A stretch of 64,000 bases of DNA from Clostridiales bacterium Firm_04 (GTDB lineage Bacteria > Bacillota > Clostridia > Oscillospirales > Ruminococcaceae), in contig LVAJ01000027.1 of NCBI GenBank assembly GCA_001603005.1, forward strand, positions 1-64,000. The letters are read 5' to 3'. The notes under the pieces are model-generated. The model saw only the letters and a list, made by a program, of their open reading frames with translations. It was not told the DNA's origin and did no database searches. Shown here one piece after another: positions 48,669 through 58,609 of this stretch. Each line of letters opens with the position of its first letter. Within the stretch, counting starts at the first letter, position 1. Position numbers and translations under genes: made by a program.

Positions 48669-49268
48669 ATGAATCAACGTCTCAAAAAAGCCGCCATAGC
48701 AGGCATTGCCGGAGAAATTCTTTATTGTATTTCAATGGCGTTATTTTTGATCACGCAGGCTGAAGCCGCATTGACATTCTGGGAAGCAATGACAGTCGCC
48801 GGAGCAATGATCATGCTGATTGTTTTGGCAGTGATCGCGGATGAATATCAAATGCAGCAAATCTATCACAAACTCATGCTGATTGCAGTGTCGGGAACCG
48901 TATTTCTTACATCTGCTGCACATTTTACGAGTATCGGTGTGATCCGGAAACTGGAATCACAGGGTATATCTGTTCCCGATTATTTCAAAATAGGAGCATC
49001 ACCGAGTATCGAAATGACGATAGATTATGCTGCATGGGGCTTCTTTATGGGATTTGCTTTTCTTGCCCTGTTTCTTGGAATGAAAGAGAAAGCAATCAAA
49101 AGCTGCTCCGTCATCTGCGGAATCCTTTGTCTGTGCGGTTTTGCCGGAAGTTTCATCTCGGATTCTTTCTGGTATGCTGCACCGCTTGGGTACGGGATTG
49201 GATTCCTTGTTATGTGTATTTTTGTCCTCAGATCAGCAAAAGCGCAATCAGTACAAGGGCAGGCATAA
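48669..49268 (+). CDS. Hypothetical multi-TM membrane protein
   Basis: Hydrophobic segments; RBS ggaagggg before ATG. Confidence 0.7.
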   Translation: MNQRLKKAAIAGIAGEILYCISMALFLITQAEAALTFWEAMTVAGAMIMLIVLAVIADEYQMQQIYHKLMLIAVSGTVFLTSAAHFTSIGVIRKLESQGISVPDYFKIGASPSIEMTIDYAAWGFFMGFAFLALFLGMKEKAIKSCSVICGILCLCGFAGSFISDSFWYAAPLGYGIGFLVMCIFVLRSAKAQSVQGQA

Positions 49269-49307
49269 GCCCGTCCATCACACATTCAGCGCATTGCGCA
49301 TCATCGT

Positions 49308-49372
49308 ATCACAAAAAGCCGGACAGGGATTCAGGCGGCGAAATGCCTGATTCTCTGTCCGGCTGATTTTAT
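49308..49372. terminator. Bidirectional terminator
   Basis: aaaaagccggacaggga...tctctgtccggctgatttt. Confidence 0.75.
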
Positions 49373-50373
49373 GGTTCCGCATGCAGATGCCGTTCGTACT
49401 GCGCAAGATAATCCTGCACGAGTGCTTCTGCATCTGCATAGCTGTTGAGCGCCGCTGACCGCGCCCGGAATCCCGCGGCGCCCGGATATCCGCGCAGATA
49501 CCAGAGCGCATGCTTGCGCGCTTCCCGCATTGCCAGCTGCTCGGATTTTTCGCTGCGTTCGAGGATCATCCGGATGTGCAGCAGCATTTCCTGCAAACGC
49601 TCCGGCACCGTCGGCGGCGTGAATGTTTCGCCGTTCACGGCTGCCGCGATCTCCGCAAAGAGCCACGGATTGCCGTAGGATGCCCGTCCGACCATGACCA
49701 GATCGCAGCCGGTTTCGCGGTACATCCGCAGCGCATCGGCGCCGCTTGTCACATCGCCGTTTCCGATGACCGGCACCCTGACCGCCTGCTTGACCGCCGC
49801 GATCGGCGCCCAGTCGGCTGTTCCGCTGTAAAACTGCATCCGCGTTCTGCCGTGTACGGTGATCGCCGCCGCGCCTGCCGCTTCCATGCGCTGCGCAAAC
49901 GGCACTGCATTGATCTCCGCGGCGTCCCAGCCGATGCGCATTTTGACCGTGACGGGGCATCTGCCGTCCGCTGCGCGCACCGCTGCCTGCACGATCTTTT
50001 CGGCAAGCGCAGGCGTTTTCATGAGCGCGCTGCCAGCGCCCTGATTGACGACCTTCGGCACGGGGCAGCCCATGTTCAGGTCAATGAAATCCGGCGCAAA
50101 CGGCAGGATCCGCTGCACTGCTTCCTCAATAAAATCCGGCTCGCTGCCGAACAATTGCAACCCCATCGGGCGTTCCTGCGCCGTGATCCTGCAAAGCTCC
50201 GCACTGCCGCGGCTGCCGTAACACAGCCCCTTTGCGGAGACCAGCTCGCCGGTCGTCATGCAGGCGCCGTGCGACCGGCAGAGCAGCCGGTATGCGGTAT
50301 CCGCGACCGATGCCATCGGTGCAAGCGCTGCCGTCTGCGGAACGGTCTGTCCCGCGATTGTCACTGTTGTCAT
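49369..50373 (-). CDS. tRNA-dihydrouridine synthase
   Basis: LAPMASVADTAYR, DLNMGCPVPKVVNQGAGSALM, VHGRTRMQFYSGTADW, VMVGRASYGNPWLF. Confidence 0.95.
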   Translation of the reverse strand: MTTVTIAGQTVPQTAALAPMASVADTAYRLLCRSHGACMTTGELVSAKGLCYGSRGSAELCRITAQERPMGLQLFGSEPDFIEEAVQRILPFAPDFIDLNMGCPVPKVVNQGAGSALMKTPALAEKIVQAAVRAADGRCPVTVKMRIGWDAAEINAVPFAQRMEAAGAAAITVHGRTRMQFYSGTADWAPIAAVKQAVRVPVIGNGDVTSGADALRMYRETGCDLVMVGRASYGNPWLFAEIAAAVNGETFTPPTVPERLQEMLLHIRMILERSEKSEQLAMREARKHALWYLRGYPGAAGFRARSAALNSYADAEALVQDYLAQYERHLHAEP

Positions 50374-51203
50374 GCTGAAACTGTTTCCCCCAATAGTCTT
50401 TGCGCGTTCTGATGCGTAATCAGTGCAAGCTCCTGCGCCGTCAGTCCGAGCGACTGCAAAAATGCCAGCGTATCTGCCGGATCCTCCCACGGCGAATCTG
50501 AGCCGAACACGACCTTGTCAGCACCGTGCGCACGGATCATGCGCAGGCATTGCGCCGGATCAATGAACTGCCGGATGAACGCGGTATCAAAATGAATCGG
50601 CGTGCCGACCAGATATTTTTCCACATCGTCCCACTCCGCCCAGCCGCCGAAATGCGCGGCGATCAGGTGCGAGCCTTCCATTTCGGTCAGCACATGCGAG
50701 ATCTTTTCCGGCGTGGTATAAACCGGCGGCGGCAGTCCGATATCGGCGCCTGCATGGAAAATGACCAGCAGACCGAGAGATTCGCATTTTTTCAGGATGC
50801 GGATGACTTCGGGGCTGTCGATGTCATACTGCTGGAACTGCAAATGCAGCTTGATGCCGCGAAATCCGCGCGCTGCGAGCGATTCGAGCACGCGTTCCCA
50901 TTCCGGATCGGCGGGGTGGAGCGTGCCGAACGAGAGCACCTTCTCCGAGCGCACGGTCTCCGCAAAGCGGTTGATGCTTTCGGTCTGCGAGGGCTTTGTC
51001 GCGATCGGCAGGCAGATGCTCCTGTCCACGCCGGAGCGTTCCATAGACGCGAGCAGCCCTTCGAGTGTTGCCGGACGGCAGGTCAGCGGTGCGCCGCCGC
51101 CGTAATCCTCGCCCTGCTCCCGTTTGATTCCGGCGACCAGCGCATCAATGCTCCGCTGCGCAATTTTCTCCGGAAAAATATGCGTGTGAAAATCAATCAG
51201 CAT
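50370..51203 (-). CDS. Amidohydrolase family (TIM-barrel) protein
   Basis: MLIDFHTHIFPEKIA, RGIKLHLQFQQYD, KVVFGSDSPWEDP. Confidence 0.9.
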   Translation of the reverse strand: MLIDFHTHIFPEKIAQRSIDALVAGIKREQGEDYGGGAPLTCRPATLEGLLASMERSGVDRSICLPIATKPSQTESINRFAETVRSEKVLSFGTLHPADPEWERVLESLAARGFRGIKLHLQFQQYDIDSPEVIRILKKCESLGLLVIFHAGADIGLPPPVYTTPEKISHVLTEMEGSHLIAAHFGGWAEWDDVEKYLVGTPIHFDTAFIRQFIDPAQCLRMIRAHGADKVVFGSDSPWEDPADTLAFLQSLGLTAQELALITHQNAQRLLGETVSA

Positions 51204-51215
51204 GTATGCCTCCGT

Positions 51216-51971
51216 TTACATGTACTCCATGAGAAAGCCGTAGCCCTCCAGCCGCGGCACATCGACCTCATTGAGGATCATATCCATAATCTCGTTTTCG
51301 TCCGCGCAGGCGGCATAGCGCTTGCGTTCCTCATAGTCATAATTCTGGTCAATTGCCTCCTGAAGCTCCTCCGGATCCTCGATATCACCGTAGTAAAATT
51401 CATCGGTTTCCCACGGTTCTACGGAGAATTTCGCATAGTTCAGGCAGAAGTACAGCGCGGCAAACGTCCGCTCTCTGCCGATCGTCCGGCGCAGCATTGC
51501 AAAGACCGGCAGCATGTTGTCATCCTGTTTCAGATTATCCGAAAGCACCTGCACGAGCAGTTCCTGCGGATAGCCGCCGTCCTCGGCAGGATCGTAATGA
51601 ACGGCATCCAGATCGGTATTGTGCAGCATTTCTTTCGCAATATCCGACAAAGGAAATGCGAGCTCCGGCTGCTCCGGATCGTCGATCTCCTCAAAGAACC
51701 GCGCCGCGAACATCTGATAGATGCGGCAGCTGCCCTGAATCATGCTCATCAGCGCGAGCCTTTCCGCAAGATTGCTGTAAAAATGCCGCTTCTCCCGCAC
51801 GATCAGCTGCCAGATCATCCGGAACCAGACCATGTATTCGCCGTCAAGCCGGACGTCGCCCGCTTCGATATTGCGTTCAAATTCCGTTTGTGTGTACTGC
51901 TCCATTGGGCACCCCTTTCTCACGGTTCGGAAAAGGCTGTACAGATCTCCTGCACAGCCCTTTTGTCTCAA
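51216..51971 (-). CDS. Hypothetical protein
   Basis: Coding-like ORF; start probably MEQYTQTEFE (51905). Confidence 0.6.
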   Translation of the reverse strand: MRQKGCAGDLYSLFRTVRKGCPMEQYTQTEFERNIEAGDVRLDGEYMVWFRMIWQLIVREKRHFYSNLAERLALMSMIQGSCRIYQMFAARFFEEIDDPEQPELAFPLSDIAKEMLHNTDLDAVHYDPAEDGGYPQELLVQVLSDNLKQDDNMLPVFAMLRRTIGRERTFAALYFCLNYAKFSVEPWETDEFYYGDIEDPEELQEAIDQNYDYEERKRYAACADENEIMDMILNEVDVPRLEGYGFLMEYM

Positions 51972-52633
51972 AAATACTGTAAAAATCCGGCATCGCCGAG
52001 CGCCTGCCAGCTGTCTGTCACCTGATCGCAGACGGCTTCGAGCGCGTCCCAGTCCTCGCGGCTGTACGGATCGCGGAAGCCGACTGTGTAGAATCCCGCA
52101 GCCTTCGCGGTTTCTGCGGCATGCAGCGCGTCTTCGATGACGGCGGTTTCCGCAGGCGCCGTGCCGAGCAATTTTGCCGCAGCCAGATAGATATCCGGCG
52201 CATGCTTGCCTGCAAGCTCCGTATCCGGCGTCAGCACACCGCGGAAGCAGTCCGCAATGCCGAGCCGGTCGAGTGCGGCATGCAGCAGCGCAGGGTAATT
52301 CGCGCTGGCAATCACGCAGGGGATCTCCTGATGCGCCGCCTGTTCGAGAAATGCCTTTGCGCCTGCTTTCAGCGGCAGATGCAGCCGGTACGCTTCCTCT
52401 GCGAGCTGCTCGATGCGTGCCTTGACGGCTTCGGGCGTCATTTGCAGCCCGAACCGCTCCACGAAATACGCCGAGGATGTCTCCACGGTCATCGTTTTTA
52501 CAATGTCGGAGATATCGTCCGGCGGTTCAATGCCGTTTTCGCGCAGGAATGTCCGGTCGAGATCCCGCCACATGCCCATCGAATTGAGCAATGTGCCGTC
52601 CACATCGAAAATGATTCCGTTCAGCTTTTTCAT
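51968..52633 (-). CDS. HAD superfamily hydrolase
   Basis: GIIFDVDGTLLNSMGMW, VIASANYPALL, AVIEDALHAAETAKAAGFYTVGF. Confidence 0.93.
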   Translation of the reverse strand: MKKLNGIIFDVDGTLLNSMGMWRDLDRTFLRENGIEPPDDISDIVKTMTVETSSAYFVERFGLQMTPEAVKARIEQLAEEAYRLHLPLKAGAKAFLEQAAHQEIPCVIASANYPALLHAALDRLGIADCFRGVLTPDTELAGKHAPDIYLAAAKLLGTAPAETAVIEDALHAAETAKAAGFYTVGFRDPYSREDWDALEAVCDQVTDSWQALGDAGFLQYF

Positions 52634-52645
52634 TCTGCTTCTCCG

Positions 52646-53248
52646 TTACATTTCGCTGCGGTTGGAGAGCGCGCGGTAGAGCGTCACCTCATCGGTGTAC
52701 TCGATTACGCCGCCGACGGGCAGTCCGAATGCCAGACGCGTGACGCGCACGCCGAGCGGCTTGCACAGGCGCGACAGATACATCGCGGTCGCTTCGCCCT
52801 CGACGCTCGGATTCGTCGCCATGATCAGCTCGGAGATGCCGCCTTTCCGGATGCGCTCCAGAAGCTCTGCGACACGCAGCTGATCTGCGGTGACGCCGTC
52901 CAGCGGGGAGATTAGTCCGTGCAGGACATGATACAGCCCGTGATACTCATGCGTCCGCTCGATCGCGGCAACATCCTTCGGTCCCTCGACGACGCAGACG
53001 ATGCTGGAATCGCGCTTCGGATTCGCGCAGATGCTGCAGATTTCCTGTTCCGTCAGATTCTGGCAGACAGGGCAGTCATGCACCTGATGCTTGGCATTGA
53101 GGATCGCGTCCGCGAAGGCATGCGCTTCCTCCTCCGGCATCTCCATGACCGCATACGCAAGGCGCTGCGCGGTTTTCATTCCGATCCCCGGCAGCGCTGC
53201 AAATTTTTCTGCTAATACAACAAGCGGCAGTGCGCTGAAGTCCTCCAT
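52646..53248 (-). CDS. recR: Recombination protein RecR
   Basis: KFAALPGIGMKTAQRLAY, CPVCQNLTEQEICSIC, VVEGPKDVAAIE. Confidence 0.97.
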   Translation of the reverse strand: MEDFSALPLVVLAEKFAALPGIGMKTAQRLAYAVMEMPEEEAHAFADAILNAKHQVHDCPVCQNLTEQEICSICANPKRDSSIVCVVEGPKDVAAIERTHEYHGLYHVLHGLISPLDGVTADQLRVAELLERIRKGGISELIMATNPSVEGEATAMYLSRLCKPLGVRVTRLAFGLPVGGVIEYTDEVTLYRALSNRSEM

Positions 53249-53253
53249 CGGAC

Positions 53254-53598
53254 TCAGAACAGTCCCGGCAGAGCCACGCCGCCGGTGATCTTGCTCATCT
53301 CATTCTCGGTGGTGGTCTCGATGTTGTTGACCGCCTCATTGACGGCGCTGATGATGAGATCCTGAAGCATGTCGATATCCTCCGGATCCACAACTTCCTT
53401 CTTCAGCTCAAGAGACTGGATCGTCTTCTTGCCGGTCAGGGTAACGGTGACAGCACCGCCGCCTGCCGTTGCAGAGAATGTGCGCTGCTCGATGTCTTCC
53501 TGAAGTGCAGTGATCTGATCCTGCATTTTGCGGGCCTGATGGATCATGGAGTTCATGTCTCCGCCGCCCTGAAACTGCTTGGGTACTCTGGATTTCAT
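53254..53598 (-). CDS. YbaB/EbfC nucleoid-associated protein
   Basis: NSMIHQARKMQDQITALQEDIEQRTFSATAGGGAVTVTLTGKKTIQSLEL; between dnaX and recR. Confidence 0.95.
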   Translation of the reverse strand: MKSRVPKQFQGGGDMNSMIHQARKMQDQITALQEDIEQRTFSATAGGGAVTVTLTGKKTIQSLELKKEVVDPEDIDMLQDLIISAVNEAVNNIETTTENEMSKITGGVALPGLF

Positions 53599-53676
53599 AA
53601 GAATTCTCCTATCATTTTCTAAATTTATATATGATAAGCCGCGCAGCATTGCCGCATGCGGCTGCATCATGCATGA

Positions 53677-55287
53677 TTATACGCCGATATTCTCCTGCTC
53701 GCTGACCGCGATGCCCTGTGCCTGCGCACGCTGCAGCAGCACATCGGCAGGCGCCTGCTGCTCCGCTTCGGGCTCCACGGATTTATAGCGGATCGAATAT
53801 TTTTTGCCGAGCACCTGCTGTGCGGCAGCGCCCAGCGCAACGGCATCCTTCTGCGTAAACAGCTTCCGGAACAGTTTGTTCCGCACCATCATCAGCAGGA
53901 TCCCTGTTTCGTCATTCGCAAACGCGGTCGATTCCTGCAGCAGACCGGAAACAGACGGGTTGACCTCGTCGAACCGTTCCAGAACAGTTGCCCAGTTCTT
54001 CACGGGGATGTATTTGGATGTATCCGGCTTGCCCTCGATCTGCAGATTCTGCGCGGGAACATCGCCCTTCGGTGCCGGCGCTTTGCGCGGCGCAGAGGGC
54101 AGGGGAGCGGCTGGTACACCGTTCTGTTTCAGCTCCGCGATCTGCTGTTCGAGCTGTGCGATCCTCGCGTTCAGCGCCTGTTCATCGCCCTTTTGCGCCT
54201 GAAAATCGCTGCAAAGACGGATCAGCGTCATTTCCAGCTCCATCCGGCGGTTTCCGGCGCGTGTCATGCGGTCGCAGCAGGCGCGCACCGCAGAAAGCGC
54301 TTCGAGGATCCCCGCAAGCGAAAATCCCTTCGCAAGCTCCTGAAGCTGTGCGGCATCATCCGGCATTACGCCGAGCAGCGAAAGATCGTTCGGCGCGGTT
54401 TTCAGCAGCATCAGCGCACGCAATTGCTGCGAGAGCTCGTCTGCAAAGCGCGTCATATCCTTCGACTGCCGGTAGAGCAGGTCGATGCGTTCGAGCGCCG
54501 CCGAAGCATTGTGTCCGGAGATCGCACGCAGGATCTCGTAGACCGATTCCGTTCCCGCTACGCCGACCGCTTCCTCAACCGTCGAAAGCTCGATCTGTTC
54601 GGAAACTGCCGCGCACTGATCCAGCAGGCTCAGTGCATCGCGCATACCGCCGTCCGCAAGCATTGCAATGCGGTGTGCGGCGGCATCGGAGATCGAAAAG
54701 GCTTCATGCTCCGCGATAAACTGAATGCGTCCGACGATATCCGCAGGCAGGATCCGGCGGAAATCAAACCGCTGGCAGCGGGAAAGGATCGTTGCCGGAA
54801 CCTTGTGGATCTCGGTGGTCGCAAACACGAATTTGACGTAGGCAGGCGGTTCCTCGATCATTTTCAGCAGCGCATTGAACGCGCCGGCTGACATCATATG
54901 CACCTCGTCGATGACATACACCTTATATTTGCAGCGTACCGGCAGGAGCGCGGCATTTCCGCGCAGGCTGCGCACTTCATCGACGCCGTTGTTCGAGGCA
55001 CCGTCGATCTCAATGATATCTGTCAGCGCGCCGGCTTCGGCATCGCGGCAGATCTCGCATTCGAGGCAGGGATTCCCGTCCTTCGGATGCAGGCAGTTGA
55101 CTGCCTTTGCAAAGATGCGGGCACAGGTGGTCTTACCGGTGCCGCGCGATCCTGTAAACAAATAGGCATGCGCTGTTTTTTCGCGCATGATCTGATTTTT
55201 CAGTGTTCTGGTGATATGCGGCTGCGCGACAATGTCCTCAAAGGTCTGCGGCCGCCATTTGCGATACAGCGCTTCATATGCCGCCAT
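53677..55287 (-). CDS. dnaX: DNA polymerase III subunit gamma/tau
   Basis: ALYRKWRPQTFEDIVAQPHITRTLKNQI, LFTGSRGTGKTTCARIFAKAVNC. Confidence 0.97.
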   Translation of the reverse strand: MAAYEALYRKWRPQTFEDIVAQPHITRTLKNQIMREKTAHAYLFTGSRGTGKTTCARIFAKAVNCLHPKDGNPCLECEICRDAEAGALTDIIEIDGASNNGVDEVRSLRGNAALLPVRCKYKVYVIDEVHMMSAGAFNALLKMIEEPPAYVKFVFATTEIHKVPATILSRCQRFDFRRILPADIVGRIQFIAEHEAFSISDAAAHRIAMLADGGMRDALSLLDQCAAVSEQIELSTVEEAVGVAGTESVYEILRAISGHNASAALERIDLLYRQSKDMTRFADELSQQLRALMLLKTAPNDLSLLGVMPDDAAQLQELAKGFSLAGILEALSAVRACCDRMTRAGNRRMELEMTLIRLCSDFQAQKGDEQALNARIAQLEQQIAELKQNGVPAAPLPSAPRKAPAPKGDVPAQNLQIEGKPDTSKYIPVKNWATVLERFDEVNPSVSGLLQESTAFANDETGILLMMVRNKLFRKLFTQKDAVALGAAAQQVLGKKYSIRYKSVEPEAEQQAPADVLLQRAQAQGIAVSEQENIGV

Positions 55288-55302
55288 AGCCGATCCACTC
55301 CT

Positions 55303-56226
55303 TTAGCTTTCGGGATCCGCCTGCTCATCGGATGCAGCGCCGGTCTTTTCCGACCAGTCCGGATGCAGCTCCAGCATGAGCCGTTTCGTCTCCTCGAAAT
55401 ATTTGCGGAAAGCAGCCGGCTCGTCCAGATGATTGACCAGCGCTTTATAGTGATAATCCTGTGCGGTGATAAAATCGCCCTTTTGCAGCGCGGCGATCGC
55501 CATGCCGCTCAGTGCAAAGGCATAATTCTGCTTTTTCGCGATCGACTGCTGAAACCATTCCTCCGCCTCGTCGGGCTTTCTCTGCCGGATAAACAGGAAC
55601 CCGATGTCGGTATACAGAAAATAGAAATCCTCCGGCGGATCGTTTTCGAGCAGATCCTGAAAAAGCCGCAGACTGCGTTCATAATCGCCGCCCTCTGCAC
55701 AGCTGCGCGCCTCGAACAGCGTCGCATAATGCGCGGAAAAGCCCTTCTCGCGTGCCGTTTCAAAGTAGCTGACGGCATTCGAGGGGCAGCGGAGCATCTG
55801 ATAGCATCTGCCGATATAAAAGGAAAGCACGCCTGCTTCGGCGTCTGTCAGGTCATATTCGCGCACTGCGAGGAAATGCTCCAGCGCCGTGCGTGCGCGT
55901 TCCTTGGAATATGCTTCGAGTCCGTCGGAAAAGAGCCTGTCCTGCTTGCGCAGTCCGCCGAAGACATTGCCGATGAGATCGCTGTCAAGGCGTGTCGCTG
56001 CGCGGACGAGACTCCGGTATTCGATCACGCAGGTCGCGATAAAGCATGCTCCGTAGCAAAGCAGAAGAAGCTCCAGATAGTAGAGCGGATTCAGCTCTGC
56101 GCTTTCCGGTGCGCCGCGCCTGACAAAACCGGCGATCAGGACGCCGTCGATCAGCAGCGCCCAGAAGGCAGCCTTTTCCGCGACCTTGCCGAGCTGCGCC
56201 GCATATTTCCGGAGCCAATTGCCCAT
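55303..56226 (-). CDS. TPR-like repeat protein with N-terminal TMs
   Basis: Start corrected to MGNWLRKYAAQ; TPR-like helical repeats. Confidence 0.75.
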   Translation of the reverse strand: MGNWLRKYAAQLGKVAEKAAFWALLIDGVLIAGFVRRGAPESAELNPLYYLELLLLCYGACFIATCVIEYRSLVRAATRLDSDLIGNVFGGLRKQDRLFSDGLEAYSKERARTALEHFLAVREYDLTDAEAGVLSFYIGRCYQMLRCPSNAVSYFETAREKGFSAHYATLFEARSCAEGGDYERSLRLFQDLLENDPPEDFYFLYTDIGFLFIRQRKPDEAEEWFQQSIAKKQNYAFALSGMAIAALQKGDFITAQDYHYKALVNHLDEPAAFRKYFEETKRLMLELHPDWSEKTGAASDEQADPES

Positions 56227-56279
56227 TACTACGCCTCCGTTCAGGGTTGACAGTGGATCAAAAACGCGGATAAGCAAGA

Positions 56280-56412
56280 AAAATTCCGGAGCATAGGTGT
56301 GCAGGCTGACTGCGGCACGCCCAGCGATCCGCTTAATGCTGCTCGGTTCCCCGCCTGACATGGTTCACGGTGCTTAGCTGCACAGGGCCCGCACACCTAT
56401 AATCCGGAATTT
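56280..56412 (-). ncRNA. ffs: Bacterial SRP RNA
   Basis: Minus strand gtgaaccatgtcaggcggGGAAccgagcagcattaag helix 8 apical loop; closing stem ccggattataggtgtgcggg...cctgcacacctatgctccgg; located upstream of dnaX. Confidence 0.93.
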
Positions 56413-56654
56413 CCAGATGTTTCTTGCCGAACGCGGTGTCTCTCCTGCGTTCTGGTAACATTATACCACATTTCTTTCTGAATTTCAAGGGGTAAATTGT
56501 GTTTTCTGATAATTTTTGCAAATTGCGAAAAATACACTTGACATTTTCGTAACTTTGTGCTATAATAGCAAAGCAGTCGGGAGACAGAACGAACCCGGAC
56601 GGGGGACAGAACGATCTCCGCGAACACGAAAATCTCTCAATCGACTGGAAAAAT

Positions 56655-56731
56655 CGAGGTGTGGCTCAGTTTGGTAGAGCGCTGCGTTCGGGACGCAGAG
56701 GCCGCAGGTTCAAGTCCTGTCACCTCGACCA
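56655..56731 (+). tRNA. tRNA-Pro(CGG)
   Basis: cgaggtgtggctcagtttggtagagcgctgcgttCGGgacgcagaggccgcaggttcaagtcctgtcacctcgacca, encoded CCA. Confidence 0.95.
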
Positions 56732-56961
56732 TATCGGAAAAAACAGGCAGCAGGCGAAAGCATGCAGCCTGTTTTCTTTTTGCATAGGAGCGCGCAGAGC
56801 GGGGGAGACTCCGGTTCGGCGCGCTTTTTGTTTCTGCCCCCGCCGCAAAAAAACAAAGCCCGCCGAAGCGAGCTTTGCTTTTGCTGTCCGTCGGGAAGTA
56901 CGGACTGCGCGGCATCCATCCCAAACCGCAAAAGGGTGTATTGTCGATAGAAAGCAGGAAA

Positions 56962-58212
56962 TTATTGTTTGAGCTTGTTTTTGAAAGCATCCGATGTGAT
57001 ATCGCACATGTATTTTCCGCTGTATGTGGATGTTGCATTATAGTAGAAGTAAACGCGTGCGTTTGTGCCCGGATGACTGTTCAGCCAGTTCTGCACCCAA
57101 GTATTGTGCGCAAAGCCGTCCTTCCAGCCGTAGGAGAGGAATATATCCAGCTTCTGCTGTCCGTAGGCTTTCTGAAACTCCGGAATTGTGATGTCCTTTT
57201 CGCCGATTGAAATATAGAGATTGTTTCCGCTTGTTCTTGCACACACAAAATTCTTCGTGTTGAGGAAATTGTTTTTCTGTGTACCGGAAATTGCAGTGTG
57301 CAGCGTATTGCCGTCCAGATAACCGGCATAAACATTATTATATAGCCGATCATATGTTTGCTCAAATTTGCTTGTATAATACGAAGCATACGCTCCTCCA
57401 GCATAATATGCGTTATTAAGGAACGTGAGATTTTTCAGGATTGTGCATGACTGTTTATTGCCAAAATACAGCGTTCCGTCTGTTTTGAACGGTATTTTTC
57501 CGCTGAACGACAGTTCGGTTTTGATGTATTCGTCATCTTCCAGAACAATCACCGGTTCTTCAAATTTTGTAAGATAGTCGAAACAAATAGCTTTCAGACC
57601 GGCAATATAGTAATCATACAGAACAAATTTTCCGGAATATTTACCTGTCTCACGATCCAGTGTGAAATCCTCCAGCTGAATTTGGCTAAGAAGATTATTG
57701 GTGTTGTATTCATTAAGCAGTCTGATTGCAAAATGATTTTTTTCTGCTTCCGCATCATACTCCAGTACAGAAGCAAGCGGTTGCAATGAATCGTTGCTCT
57801 GCCTTTTGCGAATAAAGAATTTGTCTGCACTAAGTTTTACCTGTGCAAGATTGTTGAACGGTGCAGCTGAAAAATCCAATGTGCAGAAAACTGATTCACT
57901 ACTTCCCCAGCCATGAAAAGAATTGTAAGGAAGCGTTTCTTTGATGTTACTTCCATTCAGATCGCTGAGAGAATAGGAAGGGTAGGCTTTTTGGAGACTG
58001 TTCGAGTTCCAAACATGCGAGAATAGATTTTTTGCATAAGACGACAGATTATTGTATGCAGCCTGCTGCGTACCGTTCAAATACAAATCGCCGTTTTGCA
58101 AATGCTTGGGTGCACCGTAAGCAGAAGCCGTCAACCCGGTTGCGGAAAGTGCGGAGACCGCTGTGATCGCTGCTGCGGCGAGTGCGGTCAGTTTACGGTA
58201 AATGTGTTTCAT
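56962..58212 (-). CDS. Secreted hypothetical protein
   Basis: Signal peptide MKHIYRKLTALAAAAITAVSALSATGLTASA; no recognised domain. Confidence 0.75.
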   Translation of the reverse strand: MKHIYRKLTALAAAAITAVSALSATGLTASAYGAPKHLQNGDLYLNGTQQAAYNNLSSYAKNLFSHVWNSNSLQKAYPSYSLSDLNGSNIKETLPYNSFHGWGSSESVFCTLDFSAAPFNNLAQVKLSADKFFIRKRQSNDSLQPLASVLEYDAEAEKNHFAIRLLNEYNTNNLLSQIQLEDFTLDRETGKYSGKFVLYDYYIAGLKAICFDYLTKFEEPVIVLEDDEYIKTELSFSGKIPFKTDGTLYFGNKQSCTILKNLTFLNNAYYAGGAYASYYTSKFEQTYDRLYNNVYAGYLDGNTLHTAISGTQKNNFLNTKNFVCARTSGNNLYISIGEKDITIPEFQKAYGQQKLDIFLSYGWKDGFAHNTWVQNWLNSHPGTNARVYFYYNATSTYSGKYMCDITSDAFKNKLKQ

Positions 58213-58400
58213 AAAAACCTCCTTTTGAATAAAAATTGATAGGAAAAAAGAAATGGAAAAGAAATGGAAAAAGGGTATCGTCAAATCCTGAGCTGTCTAT
58301 CTGAAAGCTGTCGTGCGTCGGGCAACCCCTTGACCTCCGCAACATCATCATAGCATAAACGCTCCGAAAAAGCAATATTTTCTGACAGAAAGCCGTTTTT

Positions 58401-58536
58401 CGCGACGAAATGCCGTATACGGCGACGAACGGGCAAAAAAACGCACTGAACTGCCCGTCCGCGACGAAATGCCGGATGTGGAATTTCGTCGCCGAAAAGC
58501 GGGATTTCGTCCAAAATTCCGCCATTCGTCCGCGAC
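58401..58536. promoter_or_regulatory. Putative operator array of CGACGAAAT-type motifs
   Basis: cgcgacgaaatgccg (58401, 58460), ggcgacgaacgggc (58421), inverted atttcgtcgcc (58483), gggatttcgtcc (58501), gccattcgtccgcgac (58521). Confidence 0.65.
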
Positions 58537-58539
58537 GGC

Positions 58540-58569
58540 TTGACAAAAGCAATATCGTCATGATATAAT
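58540..58569 (+). promoter_or_regulatory. Sigma-A promoter of LytTR regulator gene
   Basis: TTGACA-N18-TATAAT. Confidence 0.75.
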
Positions 58570-58609
58570 GAACATGATCCATAAATAAACAGACAAAGGG
58601 GGTTCTATC

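Noticed and set aside
46893-48677. 594-aa minus-strand ORF
   Set aside because: Only the C-terminal 139 codons (start 47312) are queD; the rest is antisense to 47556-48635 and crosses promoters and the riboswitch.
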